From the NCBI GenBank assembly GCA_026982475.1, contig JALSHB010000208.1:1-32459 (forward strand): a stretch of 32,459 nucleotides of DNA, read 5' to 3'. The position numbers were made by a program, and so were the translations under genes. This document shows positions 1 to 10,682 of the stretch, one piece after another (the stretch's first letter is position 1; each line of letters begins with the position of its first letter). The notes under the pieces were generated by a model. The model made no database searches. It had not been told where the DNA came from and was given only the letters and a program-made list of their open reading frames with translations. This DNA is from Chromatiales bacterium. Its GTDB lineage: Bacteria > Pseudomonadota > Gammaproteobacteria > SZUA-152.

Positions 1-833
1 ACGATGGTGGCGTTCTCCACCTGCGCGGAGAGGCGCAGCGCCGCAGCCACGGCACCACCGGAGGAGACGCCGGCGAAGATGCCCTCGCGGGCGGCCAGGG
101 CGCGGGTGGTGTCCTCGGCGTCTTCCTGGGTCACGTCGATGACGCGGTCCACCCGCGAGGCCTCGAAGATGGCCGGCAGGTATTCCGCCGGCCAGCGGCG
201 GATGCCAGGGATGGAGGCGCCCTCGGCGGGCTGCACGCCGACGATCTCGATGGCCGGATTCACCTCCTTGAAATAGCGCGAGCAGCCCATGATGGTGCCG
301 GTGGTGCCCATGGCGCTGACGAAGTGGGTGATGGCGCCGCCGGTGTCGCGCCAGATCTCCGGGGCGGTGCCCTCGTAATGGGCCAGCGGGTTGTCCGGGT
401 TGGCGAACTGGTCCAGCACCCGCCCCTTGCCCTCGGCCTGCATCTGCTGGGCCAGGTCGCGCGCGCCCTCCATGCTGGCCTCGCGGCTCACCAGGATGAT
501 CTCGGCGCCGAAGGCCTTCATGGCGCCGCGCCGCTCCACGCTCATGTGCTCGGGCATGATCAGCACCATGCGGTAACCCTTGATGGCCGCGGCCATGGCC
601 AGGGCGATGCCGGTGTTGCCGCTGGTGGCCTCAATGAGGGTGTCGCCGGGCCGGATCTCGCCGCGCGCCTCGGCGCGCTGGATCATGGACAGGGCCGGCC
701 GGTCCTTCACCGAGCCGGCGGGGTTGTTGCCCTCCAGCTTGACGAGAATCGTGTTGCCGTTGGCCACGGGCAGGCGCTGCAGGCGCACCAGCGGCGTATT
801 GCCGACGAAGGACTCAATGGTTGGAAAGGTCAT
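1..833 (-). CDS. cysM: Cysteine synthase B (O-acetylserine sulfhydrylase), 3' end outside window
   Basis: PLP-dependent enzyme that makes cysteine from O-acetylserine and sulfide or thiosulfate in the cytoplasm. The reverse strand reads open from the ATG at 833 to the window edge, giving 277 codons of a protein usually near 300 residues, so only the C-terminal tail is missing. Visible motifs are the N-terminal GNTPLVRLQRL, the PLP-lysine motif GSVKDRPA near residue 42, the substrate loop EATSGNTGIALA and the phosphate-binding MGTTGTIMG. CysM is preferred over CysK because of the short N-terminus and the internal DQFANPDNPLAHYEGTAPEI stretch, although the paralogues are close. It is divergent from the TonB receptor gene. 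Family assignment is secure; the A/B subtype is slightly less so. Confidence 0.93.
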   Translation of the reverse strand, partial: MTFPTIESFVGNTPLVRLQRLPVANGNTILVKLEGNNPAGSVKDRPALSMIQRAEARGEIRPGDTLIEATSGNTGIALAMAAAIKGYRMVLIMPEHMSVERRGAMKAFGAEIILVSREASMEGARDLAQQMQAEGKGRVLDQFANPDNPLAHYEGTAPEIWRDTGGAITHFVSAMGTTGTIMGCSRYFKEVNPAIEIVGVQPAEGASIPGIRRWPAEYLPAIFEASRVDRVIDVTQEDAEDTTRALAAREGIFAGVSSGGAVAAALRLSAQVENATI

Positions 834-849
834 GGCCGATACCCGGGAT

Positions 850-896
850 CTGGCGAAGGGGGGCCTAATTTAATCCATCGCCCAAGCTTTGCAAAG
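850..896 (-). promoter_or_regulatory. Possible cysM promoter
   Basis: Reading the reverse strand upstream of cysM, a TTGCAA box and a TAAATT box are separated by 16 bases. Both match the sigma-70 consensus at four of six positions. A perfect 10-bp palindrome, CTTTGCAAAG, at 887-896 overlaps the -35 side and could be an operator. This is pattern matching only. Confidence 0.3.
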
Positions 897-928
897 TGCT
901 GGCGGACAAACTGTGCTGGCGGACAAAC
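896..928 (+). repeat. 17-bp tandem direct repeat, two copies
   Basis: GTGCTGGCGGACAAAC occurs at 896-911 and again at 913-928, a period of 17 bases. It lies in the divergent spacer between cysM and the TonB receptor gene. The copies match over 16 bases. It could be a recent slippage duplication or a paired regulator site; the sequence does not decide. Confidence 0.8.
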
Positions 929-1069
929 CGCGCCAGGCATCGAGAGACATCGGCGTCATGCCTGTTAAAATGGCTGAAAAGCAATGGCATCGCAGCCACC
1001 CCATTCTCGGCAGGAAGCGCTCCCACACACAGGGTGGAAAATCCGCCCCTGCACGTATTCGAGGCCAGC

Positions 1070-3100
1070 ATGTACCACAAGCCGTTTTTTTATCGACTCC
1101 TTCCCGCCCTGCTGCTTGCCACATCCGGCGTCTCGGCCACCGCTGAACCCCGGGAAGACCCGGCGTTCGCGGAAGAAGAAGACTTTCTCGGTGAACTGCC
1201 GGTGGTGCTGACGGCGACACGGCTTTCCCAGCCGGCCCGCGAGGCCCCCGTGGCCACCACCATCATCGACCGCGAACTCATCAAGGCCTCCGGCGCGCGC
1301 GAAATCGCCGACCTGTTCCGCCTGGTGCCCGGCTTCGTGGTCAGTCATGACAACGGCTACACCCCCATCGTCACCTACCACGGCCTGAGCAACGAGCAGG
1401 CGCGCCGCATGCAGGTGCTGGTGGACGGACGCTCGGTCTATTCCGTGGTCTTTGGTGGCACCAAGTGGACGGATCTGCCCCTGGCCATCGATGATATCGA
1501 ACGCATCGAGGTGATTCGCGGTCCCAATGCCGCCAGCTATGGCGCCAACGCCTTTCTCAGCACCATCAACATCATCACCCGCCATTCGAGCGAAACCACC
1601 GGCGTGTTCGCGCGCGCCAACGTCGGCAATACCGATATCCGCGACGCCTATCTGCGCTACGGCGACAGCCGCGGCGACCTCAGTTACCGGCTGACGCTGG
1701 GCTACAAACACGACACCGGCTTCGCCGACCGTTACGACAGCCACCAGGTGCGCATGATCAACATGCGCAGTGACTACCAGCTCTCCACCAGCGACACCCT
1801 GGAATTCCAGTTAGGCTTCAACAACGGTGAAATGGGCGTGGACTCGAAGACCCTCAACGCCGAAGACGAAAAAAACAACAAGAATCACTTTGCGCAAGTC
1901 CGCTGGCAGCACGATCTTTCCATGGACGAAAACGTCAGCGTCCAGCTTTACTACATCGAAGAGGAAACCGCCCAGATCTATGACGTCACCATTCCCGTTC
2001 TGGGCCGGGTGGTCGCCGACAACTCGTACAAGGCCAGCCGCCTGGACATGGAGCTGCAGCATACGCGGCAGATTTCCCGCAATGCCCGTGTCGTCTGGGG
2101 GGGCGGTATTCGCCGTGACGCGGCCACCGCCCCCGGCTATTTCGGCACTGCGGAAATACCTTTCAAGGATCTCTATTACATCAACAATCTCTATCGAATC
2201 TTCGGCAACCTGGAATGGCATCTGACACAAAAGCTGCTGTTCAACGCCGGCGCCATGTGGGAAAAGACCGATCTGGCCGGCAGCGACTTCGCCCCCCGCA
2301 TCGGCTTCAACTACCTGTTCAACCCGGTGCACAGCATACGCCTCACCGCCAGTCACGGCACCCGCTCGCCGACCCTGGCCGAGACGAAATCCAACTTCCG
2401 CGTACCGGTCTACGACAGCTATCTGCCGACCCTCCCCACCACGCCCTCCGATTTCGTCAGCACCATGTGGCGCGGCAACGAAAACCTTGCACCGGAGACC
2501 ATCACCTCCTACGAACTGGGCTATATGGCATCCCTGCCCCAGAAAGGATTCACCCTCGACATCAAGGTCTACAGGGAGGAGCTGGGGGGACTGATCTACA
2601 TGGACGAAAACAAGATCTATGAACCGACGGATTATTATGATTTCCACTATGAGGTTCCAGGAAACTTTGGCGACGCAACCATCAAGGGCGTGGAAACCAC
2701 CATCAACTACCAGCCAGTGAGAAATACGCGCTTCGTCGTTTCCCACTCCTATACCGAACTCGACAGCGCACTGCCAAAACTGTTGCCGGACCAGGGAAAC
2801 AAGACGGCCCCCGAACAGATCTTTTCCTTCCTCGCCATGCAGAAATTCCCACGGCGGATCAACGGCAGCCTGGCCTATTATTACGTCAGCGAAAGCGATG
2901 GCCTGGGCTCAGGCAAGCCGATACCCGCCATCCGCCGCCTCGACCTGCGTCTCGCACTGGCCTTCAGCGGGCGAAAAATACGTGGAGAAATTGCCGCCAT
3001 CGTGCAAAATGCACTGCCGGACAATGATTATATCGACTGGCGAAACGACAACATCTTCGAACGGCGGCAGTACATTTCACTGGACGTGAAATTCATTTAG
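1070..3100 (+). CDS. TonB-dependent outer-membrane receptor
   Basis: A 676-residue outer-membrane beta-barrel receptor expected to import a scarce ligand using TonB energy. I chose the ATG at 1070 because it begins a good signal peptide (MYHKPFFYRLLPALLLATSG) with GAGG five bases upstream. The longer open frame from 896 adds an implausible arginine- and cysteine-rich extension. After the signal peptide come a TonB-box-like ELPVVLTATR and a plug domain (about residues 45-155) with VLVDGRSVY and IERIEVIRGPNAASYGANA. The remainder is a barrel ending in the aromatic-hydrophobic YISLDVKFI. No STN signalling domain is visible, and the ligand cannot be read from sequence. It is 31 bases upstream of a periplasmic binding protein gene that overlaps a histidine kinase gene, so the three are probably one operon. 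Confidence 0.93.
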   Translation: MYHKPFFYRLLPALLLATSGVSATAEPREDPAFAEEEDFLGELPVVLTATRLSQPAREAPVATTIIDRELIKASGAREIADLFRLVPGFVVSHDNGYTPIVTYHGLSNEQARRMQVLVDGRSVYSVVFGGTKWTDLPLAIDDIERIEVIRGPNAASYGANAFLSTINIITRHSSETTGVFARANVGNTDIRDAYLRYGDSRGDLSYRLTLGYKHDTGFADRYDSHQVRMINMRSDYQLSTSDTLEFQLGFNNGEMGVDSKTLNAEDEKNNKNHFAQVRWQHDLSMDENVSVQLYYIEEETAQIYDVTIPVLGRVVADNSYKASRLDMELQHTRQISRNARVVWGGGIRRDAATAPGYFGTAEIPFKDLYYINNLYRIFGNLEWHLTQKLLFNAGAMWEKTDLAGSDFAPRIGFNYLFNPVHSIRLTASHGTRSPTLAETKSNFRVPVYDSYLPTLPTTPSDFVSTMWRGNENLAPETITSYELGYMASLPQKGFTLDIKVYREELGGLIYMDENKIYEPTDYYDFHYEVPGNFGDATIKGVETTINYQPVRNTRFVVSHSYTELDSALPKLLPDQGNKTAPEQIFSFLAMQKFPRRINGSLAYYYVSESDGLGSGKPIPAIRRLDLRLALAFSGRKIRGEIAAIVQNALPDNDYIDWRNDNIFERRQYISLDVKFI

Positions 3101-3131
3101 CGCCCCTTACCCCACAGGTAATACAACAGGG

Positions 3132-4139
3132 ATGCCGACCCATCCAGCAGCAGGCCCCAGCGACACACCTCCTCTCCTCAGGTGCACCGCCGCTCTGTGC
3201 CTGCTCATGCTCTGTTCGCTGGACGTGTATGCCAGCACCCTCAACGTCACCCTTGTCCCCAGCCGTGACGATGGTGCCTATCAACGGGTTCTCGGCGCCA
3301 TCGTCAGCCGCATCGGTGAACAGCCAGCCGCCGATATATCACTGAAAATAGTCAATCTGGATGAACTCCGTAAAAATAGCCGCGAGATCGATCAGGCCGC
3401 CGATCTCTTCATACCCATTGGCATTCGCGCCACGGAGCACATCCTTCGTCAATCGGTCAACAGCCCCGTCCTTGCCGTGCTGGTGCTGCGATCGAGCTTC
3501 AACGCCACTCTGAAAAGAAGCACTGAAAAAACACCTGCGGTGACGCCTTCCGGCACACGCCGCATCAGCGCCATCCTGCTCGATCAGCCTGTCAATCGGC
3601 AACTGCATTTGACCCGTCTGCTGTTTGGCACCGTCAAGCGCATTGGCATTCCACTGGGTCCTGACAGCCAGCCACTGCGCGCCGAGATCGCGGACCTTGC
3701 CCAGCGGCTGGAACTGTCCATAGAAATCGAAAACATCGATTCCGCCGACAGGCTGATGCAACAACTGACCCAGCTCATGGAGCGCAGCGATGTCCTGCTG
3801 GCCTTTCCCGATCCACTGATCTTCAACCGGCGCAATGTCCGCTACATTCTCTTGAGCAGCTACCGCAAACGCATTCCCGTGATCGGATATTCACAGAGCT
3901 ATGTCAAGGCCGGGGCCCTTGCCGCCACCTACTCCAGCCCCGAACAAATCGGCAAACAGGCCGCCGAGGCGATCATCGAGCTGCAACGAAACCCCTCACT
4001 CAGATTCCCCGCCATCATGGCGCCAACGTATTTTTCTGTCGCAATCAATGATCAGGTTGCCCGCGCCTTTGGCTACATGAATCTCTCGGCAGAGGATCTG
4101 GCGCAACAGATCCGCCAGCTTGAGCGCAACCTGCAATGA
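3132..4139 (+). CDS. Periplasmic substrate-binding protein, ABC-type (PF04392-like), without transporter genes
   Basis: A 335-residue protein with a signal peptide whose hydrophobic core, [14 protein letters not shown], lies near residues 21-34. The mature part resembles the two-lobed binding fold of the 'ABC transporter substrate-binding' family PF04392. The C-terminal stretch around residues 235-280, with [20 protein letters not shown] followed by [14 protein letters not shown], is the clearest family signature. No permease or ATPase gene is nearby. Its stop codon overlaps the kinase start in an ATGA, implying translational coupling. By analogy with TorT-TorS and LuxP-LuxQ it may present a ligand to the kinase sensor domain; that role is inferred. 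No strong ribosome binding site precedes the ATG. Confidence 0.8.
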   Translation: MPTHPAAGPSDTPPLLRCTAALCLLMLCSLDVYASTLNVTLVPSRDDGAYQRVLGAIVSRIGEQPAADISLKIVNLDELRKNSREIDQAADLFIPIGIRATEHILRQSVNSPVLAVLVLRSSFNATLKRSTEKTPAVTPSGTRRISAILLDQPVNRQLHLTRLLFGTVKRIGIPLGPDSQPLRAEIADLAQRLELSIEIENIDSADRLMQQLTQLMERSDVLLAFPDPLIFNRRNVRYILLSSYRKRIPVIGYSQSYVKAGALAATYSSPEQIGKQAAEAIIELQRNPSLRFPAIMAPTYFSVAINDQVARAFGYMNLSAEDLAQQIRQLERNLQ

Positions 4140-6868
4140 TCAGCCTGGGCATCAAGGGGCGCATCCTGCTACTGGCCCTGATACCCATTACGGGTATTGC
4201 TCTCGTCCTCTCGGCCTATTTCATTCATGTGCAACTGAAAAGCCTGGACCATGCGCTCAACAACCACGGCCAGGCGCTGGCCCGTCATCTCGCCAGCGCC
4301 AGTGAATATGCGGTCTTTTCCGGCAACCGTGACATTCTCGAGGCCTTGGCGAGACAGGCCCTGACGGAAAGCAACGTGGCCAGCGTCAGCATCACCGACA
4401 GGCAGGGAACCACTCTGCTGAGTCTCCACAACGGGCCCGCTGCCGAGGCAAACGGAGAAAGGCAGCCGGTGCGGGTCTTCACCCAGCCGATCATTCAGCA
4501 GATCATTGCCAAGCTGGATGAAGACGAGGCCTTCCCCAGGCCGGAAGGAGGCAAAGCCTCTGACCAGGATACGCTCGGCTGGGTGGTGGTCGAACTGTCA
4601 CTCGCCACCCTGCAGGCGGAAAAGAACCAAAGCATCATCGATTCCGTCTTGATCACCCTGCTGGGCATCATCCTCAGCGTACTGCTGGCCACCCGCCTGG
4701 GCCGCGGCCTGACGCGCCCTCTGTTGCGGCTTCACCAGGCCGCCGAGGAGATACAGCGCGGCAACCTGAACATCCACATCGAACGCACGGCAACGGGTGA
4801 ACTGGGCACCCTTGAAGAGGGCTTCCAGTCCATGGCGACCGCGCTGCGCAAGTCGCGCAGGAACCTGCAACAGCAGATCGACAGGGCCACCGCGGGATTG
4901 CACGAATCCCTGCAGACCGTCGAACAACAGAATACGGAGTTGACCCAGGCCCGCCAGCAGGCGCTGGCGGCCAGCGAGGCAAAATCCATCTTTCTCGCCA
5001 ACATGAGTCATGAACTGCGCACGCCGATGAACGGCATTCTCGGTTTCACCAGGCTCATCAAGAGAACCGATCTCAGCGATGAACAGCGAGACTATATCGA
5101 CACCATCGAAAAGTCCGCCGACAACCTGCTCCACCTGCTGAACGACATCCTCGACATTTCCAAGATCGAGGCCGGCAAGCTGACCATCGAGGAATCCGTC
5201 TGCAGCCTGCGCGACACCATCGACGATGCTCTCTCGCTGCTCGCTCCCGCCGCGCAGGACAAGGGACTCGAACTGATATCACTGTTCTACCAGGACGTCC
5301 CCGAAACCCTCTTCACCGCCGCCGATCGCATTCGCCAAATCCTGCTCAATCTCATCGGCAACGCCATCAAGTTCTCCTCGGCAGGCAGCATCGTCATTCG
5401 CACCATGCTGGAAGAGGAAAGCGATGACAGCGTGCTGATCAGGATATCCGTCAGCGACCAGGGCATCGGCATTTCGGCCGAGAACCAGCAGCGGCTGTTT
5501 CACAGCTTCGAGCAAGTCGATGATTCAATGGCGCGCCAATACAGGGGCGCGGGGCTGGGGCTGGCCATTTCCCGTTCCCTGGCGGAATTGCTCGGCGGTG
5601 AAATCGGTGTCGACAGCCGCGAGGGCGACGGCGCAACCTTCTGGTTTACCCTTCGCTGCCGGAAGTTGGCGGAGAGGCCGCCCGGCCCCGCCGCCGTTGC
5701 GCCACTCACTGGTTACGCCGTTGCCATCCACGACCCCAATGAGTTCGCCAGCCTTTCCCTCCGGCACATGCTGCAGGCATCGGGGCTGGACGTTCATCAG
5801 CACCAGCACCTGCAAGGCCTGCTCGAACAGCTGGCGTCAACGGTCAAGATCGACCTTGCCATCATCGCCACCGAGCTGGGCGAAGAGGACGAAAACGCCC
5901 TGCGGGCCCTCTGCGACAGACAGCGGCAGGGAGGGGACTTCAGGGTTGTATTGCTGATCAACAGCGCCGACCCCGTCACCCTGCTCCATGTGCGTCAGAA
6001 ATACGGATGCCTGTGCCTGCCAAAGCCCCTGCGCAAACAGGAAATCCTCTCCGCACTGGAGTCCGTGCTCTCTCCACACGCGCCACGCGCAGCAAAACAG
6101 CAAACAGAGGCCGCCAGCGGCAACGAAGCCCCTGACTGCTTGTCCGGCTACAGAATACTGGTGGCGGAAGACAACAAGATAAACAGCAAGCTTATCGCCC
6201 ACATCCTCACCCAGGCCGGCGCAAGCGTGACCCTGGTGGAAAATGGCCAGCAGGCCATCGACAGCTGCGCGCACACCTGTTTCGACGCCATTCTCATGGA
6301 CATCCACATGCCGGTCATGAACGGCATTCAGGCGGCGCAACGGATCAGGCACCGGGAAGGCGGCGATGAACATATTCCCATCATAGGCCTCACCGCCAGC
6401 CTTCTCGATGCAGAGCGGGAAGATCACCTGCAGGCGGGCATCGACGCCATGCTGGTCAAGCCCGCCGACAATGCGCAACTGATTGCGCTGATAAGAAGCT
6501 TCCGTCCTCGGCCCACGGCCTTGCCCACCACGGATTTGCGGGCCGCGTCGCCGCGCCCCCCCACCACCGCCCCTTCCTCAACATCGCTACGAACGTCATT
6601 GACGGCCATGCTGGTCAAGGAGATTCCCGAGGTCCGCGGCCAGCTGCACGACGCCCACGATGCGCAAGACTGGCCGCGGCTACGTGAAATCCTGCACCGC
6701 TTCCTCGGCGGCCTGGCCTATTGCGACGCCGGCGCATTGCACGCCGCGGCCACCCGGCTCCACCGGCATCTGCTCGCCGAGCAACACGACGCCATGGCCG
6801 ACGCCCTCGCCGAGCTCGTTACGGAAATGGACGAGCTGCTCAGGCAACACGACCGTGATCAGCAATGA
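4136..6868 (+). CDS. BarA-like hybrid sensor histidine kinase (HAMP-HisKA-HATPase-REC-REC-Hpt)
   Basis: A 910-residue membrane-bound phosphorelay kinase. A transmembrane helix at about 10-30 and another at about 168-188 enclose a periplasmic sensor region of roughly 140 residues. HAMP and a coiled coil follow. The HisKA box [11 protein letters not shown] carries phospho-acceptor His292. The ATPase domain has N-box Asn409, DQGIGIS with Asp441 and GAGLGLAIS. The first receiver (about 527-645) lacks a recognisable acceptor aspartate and looks degenerate. The second (about 671-790) has [11 protein letters not shown] and [11 protein letters not shown] with Asp722, and Lys in the VKP motif. A C-terminal Hpt-like helix has His854 in LHRFLGG. 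This order matches BarA/GacS. No cognate response regulator with an output domain is encoded nearby, so the target is elsewhere. The gene overlaps the binding-protein gene by 4 bases. Confidence 0.93.
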   Translation: MISLGIKGRILLLALIPITGIALVLSAYFIHVQLKSLDHALNNHGQALARHLASASEYAVFSGNRDILEALARQALTESNVASVSITDRQGTTLLSLHNGPAAEANGERQPVRVFTQPIIQQIIAKLDEDEAFPRPEGGKASDQDTLGWVVVELSLATLQAEKNQSIIDSVLITLLGIILSVLLATRLGRGLTRPLLRLHQAAEEIQRGNLNIHIERTATGELGTLEEGFQSMATALRKSRRNLQQQIDRATAGLHESLQTVEQQNTELTQARQQALAASEAKSIFLANMSHELRTPMNGILGFTRLIKRTDLSDEQRDYIDTIEKSADNLLHLLNDILDISKIEAGKLTIEESVCSLRDTIDDALSLLAPAAQDKGLELISLFYQDVPETLFTAADRIRQILLNLIGNAIKFSSAGSIVIRTMLEEESDDSVLIRISVSDQGIGISAENQQRLFHSFEQVDDSMARQYRGAGLGLAISRSLAELLGGEIGVDSREGDGATFWFTLRCRKLAERPPGPAAVAPLTGYAVAIHDPNEFASLSLRHMLQASGLDVHQHQHLQGLLEQLASTVKIDLAIIATELGEEDENALRALCDRQRQGGDFRVVLLINSADPVTLLHVRQKYGCLCLPKPLRKQEILSALESVLSPHAPRAAKQQTEAASGNEAPDCLSGYRILVAEDNKINSKLIAHILTQAGASVTLVENGQQAIDSCAHTCFDAILMDIHMPVMNGIQAAQRIRHREGGDEHIPIIGLTASLLDAEREDHLQAGIDAMLVKPADNAQLIALIRSFRPRPTALPTTDLRAASPRPPTTAPSSTSLRTSLTAMLVKEIPEVRGQLHDAHDAQDWPRLREILHRFLGGLAYCDAGALHAAATRLHRHLLAEQHDAMADALAELVTEMDELLRQHDRDQQ

Positions 6869-6925
6869 CACCTTGCCAGCACGCGGCATAACGGGAAGTT
6901 GCCAAGCCGAGTGGCGCCGGAAGGG

Positions 6926-7810
6926 TTAGCCCACGGGCAGGCAGTAACCCCTCAGGTATTGCAGAAACTCTTGCTTTAGTTGCGGATGCTTCAAGGCATA
7001 TTCCACGGTGGCCTTGAGATAGCCGATCTTGCTGCCGCAGTCGTAGCGCTGGCCATCGAACGTGTAGGCCATCACCGCCTCCTCGCCAAGCAGGTCGGCA
7101 ATGGCATCCGTCAGCTGGATCTCGCCACCGGCGCCCTTGCGGGTCTTTTCCAGCAGGCTGAAAATACGCGGCGTGAGAATATAACGACCGACCACGGCGA
7201 GGTCCGATGGCGCCTCGTCGATGGGCGGTTTTTCGATGATCTGTTCGACGCGGCCGAGACGCTGGCCCTTCTTTTCCAGCTTGACGATGCCGTACTTGTC
7301 CGTCTCCTGCGCATCGACCTCTTCCACGCCCAGCAGGCTGCAGTGCTGCCGATCGAACAATTCGGCCATCTGCGAAAGACAGCCATGCTGGCCGCCATCG
7401 ATCAGGTCATCGGCCAGAATGACCGCAAAGGGGTCATTACCGACGACATTCTTCGCACACAACACGGCATGCCCCAGGCCCAGCGCCTCCGGCTGGCGGA
7501 TATAGACGCAGCTCACCCCCGCCGGCAGGATGTCCTGCACGATATTCAGCAGGGTCTGCTTGCCACGCTGTTCGAGTTCGTATTCCAGTTCGAAATTGCG
7601 ATCGAAGTGATCCTCGATGGCGCGCTTGCTGCTGCTGGTGACAAAGATCAGCTCGGTCACGCCGGCGGCCACCGCCTCCTCCACCGCATACTGGATCAGG
7701 GGCTTGTCGACGATGGGCAGCATTTCCTTGGGGTTGGCCTTGGTGGCCGGCAGGAAGCGCGTGCCCATGCCGGCAACGGGAAACACGGCCTTGCGAATTC
7801 CTCGTGTCAT
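6926..7810 (-). CDS. galU: UTP-glucose-1-phosphate uridylyltransferase
   Basis: Makes UDP-glucose from UTP and glucose-1-phosphate, feeding capsule, LPS and galactose metabolism. The 294-residue length is normal. The N-terminal nucleotide-binding motif [12 protein letters not shown] is followed directly by [16 protein letters not shown]. Further family blocks are EALGLGHAV near residue 110, [12 protein letters not shown], and [10 protein letters not shown] near residue 230. It is convergent with the kinase gene and separated from the upstream pnp gene by a strong terminator and a repeat remnant, so it is likely transcribed alone. The start is ATG with no strong ribosome binding site. An ExoN-type paralogue is a remote alternative. 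Confidence 0.96.
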   Translation of the reverse strand: MTRGIRKAVFPVAGMGTRFLPATKANPKEMLPIVDKPLIQYAVEEAVAAGVTELIFVTSSSKRAIEDHFDRNFELEYELEQRGKQTLLNIVQDILPAGVSCVYIRQPEALGLGHAVLCAKNVVGNDPFAVILADDLIDGGQHGCLSQMAELFDRQHCSLLGVEEVDAQETDKYGIVKLEKKGQRLGRVEQIIEKPPIDEAPSDLAVVGRYILTPRIFSLLEKTRKGAGGEIQLTDAIADLLGEEAVMAYTFDGQRYDCGSKIGYLKATVEYALKHPQLKQEFLQYLRGYCLPVG

Positions 7811-7840
7811 TGCTTTCTACTCGTTGTCCTGTTGGCTGAA

Positions 7841-7897
7841 ACCTGAATCCGTGCGCTCATGACGGCGAATCGCACAACGTCTCGATGCATCGCCGTC
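7841..7897 (-). repeat. Solo arm of a dispersed palindromic repeat upstream of galU
   Basis: Positions 7841-7879 match the reverse complement of 20701-20739 at 37 of 39 bases, 13 kb away. Here only one arm is present, followed by a shorter hairpin in which GACGGCGA at 7861-7868 pairs with TCGCCGTC at 7890-7897. It fills most of the galU leader, between the pnp terminator and the galU start. Confidence 0.75.
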
Positions 7898-7902
7898 TAA
7901 CC

Positions 7903-7928
7903 AAAAAAGGGGCCATACGGCCCCTTTT
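7903..7928 (-). terminator. Rho-independent terminator of pnp
   Basis: A perfect 10-bp stem, AAAAGGGGCC (7905-7914) pairing with GGCCCCTTTT (7919-7928), closes an ATAC loop. On the reverse strand it is followed by a run of T. It lies 18 bases after the pnp stop codon. The A/T-flanked stem could also work on the other strand. Confidence 0.92.
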
Positions 7929-7946
7929 CCATCACGCGCAGGCGCC

Positions 7947-10034
<2,088 letters not shown>

Positions 10035-10134
10035 GTTGTGGGATTCCTTCAATTACACCGGTTAACAGGATTGCTTGAATGAGTGACGCGTCACCACGCT
10101 CCCCGCCCGCGGATCCGTAAAGCGCAGACCCGCA

Positions 10135-10166
10135 AAGGCCCGGCCACACTGCTGTGACCGGGCCTT
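10135..10166 (-). terminator. Strong hairpin in the rpsO-pnp spacer (terminator or processing site)
   Basis: On the reverse strand AAGGCCCGG and an extending CACA pair with TGTG and CCGGGCCTT around a GCAG loop, with one internal mismatch. Only three T residues follow, so termination would be leaky. In E. coli this spacer holds the rpsO terminator and an RNase III site that controls pnp autoregulation, and this hairpin may serve either role. A 14-bp perfect palindrome, GCCGCCGCGGCGGC, lies at 10188-10201, nearer rpsO. Confidence 0.65.
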
Positions 10167-10256
10167 CCCGTGGGCAGGAAACCCCCTGCCGCCGCGGCGG
10201 CAAAGGGTCTTGCGGATGATCTCTTGCATGGGACGCAAGATGGTCGAATAACGGCT

Positions 10257-10529
10257 TCAGCGACGCAGGCCAAGACGTGAAATCAGATCACGGTAGCGCT
10301 CGACGTCCTTGCCCTTGAGGTAGTCCAGCAGCTTGCGGCGACGACTGACCATGCGCAACAGGCCCTGGCGGGAATGGTGGTCATGGATGTGGGACTTGAA
10401 GTGTCCGGAAAGGTGGTTGATGCGGGCGGTCAGCAGGGCCACCTGGACCTCGGGGGAACCGGTGTCGCTCTCGGCGCGCGCATAATCCTTGACGATCTGT
10501 TCTTTCTGCTCGGCAGACAATGAAGACAT
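10257..10529 (-). CDS. rpsO: 30S ribosomal protein S15
   Basis: Primary 16S rRNA-binding protein of the small-subunit platform. At 90 residues it has the normal length. The family core is clear: [16 protein letters not shown] (about 22-37), then [34 protein letters not shown], and the end [12 protein letters not shown]. The ATG at 10529 has AGGAG five bases upstream. It sits between truB and pnp, the standard gammaproteobacterial order. A 153-base gap after truB holds a promoter candidate. Confidence 0.99.
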   Translation of the reverse strand: MSSLSAEQKEQIVKDYARAESDTGSPEVQVALLTARINHLSGHFKSHIHDHHSRQGLLRMVSRRRKLLDYLKGKDVERYRDLISRLGLRR

Positions 10530-10600
10530 ACATACTCCTAGTATCGATGATTGAATGAGCGAAGCCGGTTACTAGGTCCAGCCCCGCCAGAGAGTGCGCG

Positions 10601-10629
10601 ATTCTACCCCATTTCCGCCGGTGCAACCA
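10601..10629 (-). promoter_or_regulatory. rpsO: Probable rpsO promoter
   Basis: On the reverse strand a TAGAAT -10 box (10601-10606) lies 17 bases downstream of TGGTTG (10624-10629), a weak -35. The distance to the rpsO start is about 70 bases. The -10 box is identical to the one in front of the initiator tRNA gene in this window. Confidence 0.45.
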
Positions 10630-10682
10630 CAGGGGATAACAGGAAATCACGGATTTGTGCCCGTGGCGCCGCGCCGGGCTGC

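Noticed and set aside
896-1069. N-terminal extension of the TonB receptor
   Set aside because: It would place 58 charged, Cys/Trp-containing residues before a clear signal peptide, and it overlaps the 17-bp repeat. The ATG at 1070 has a better ribosome site.
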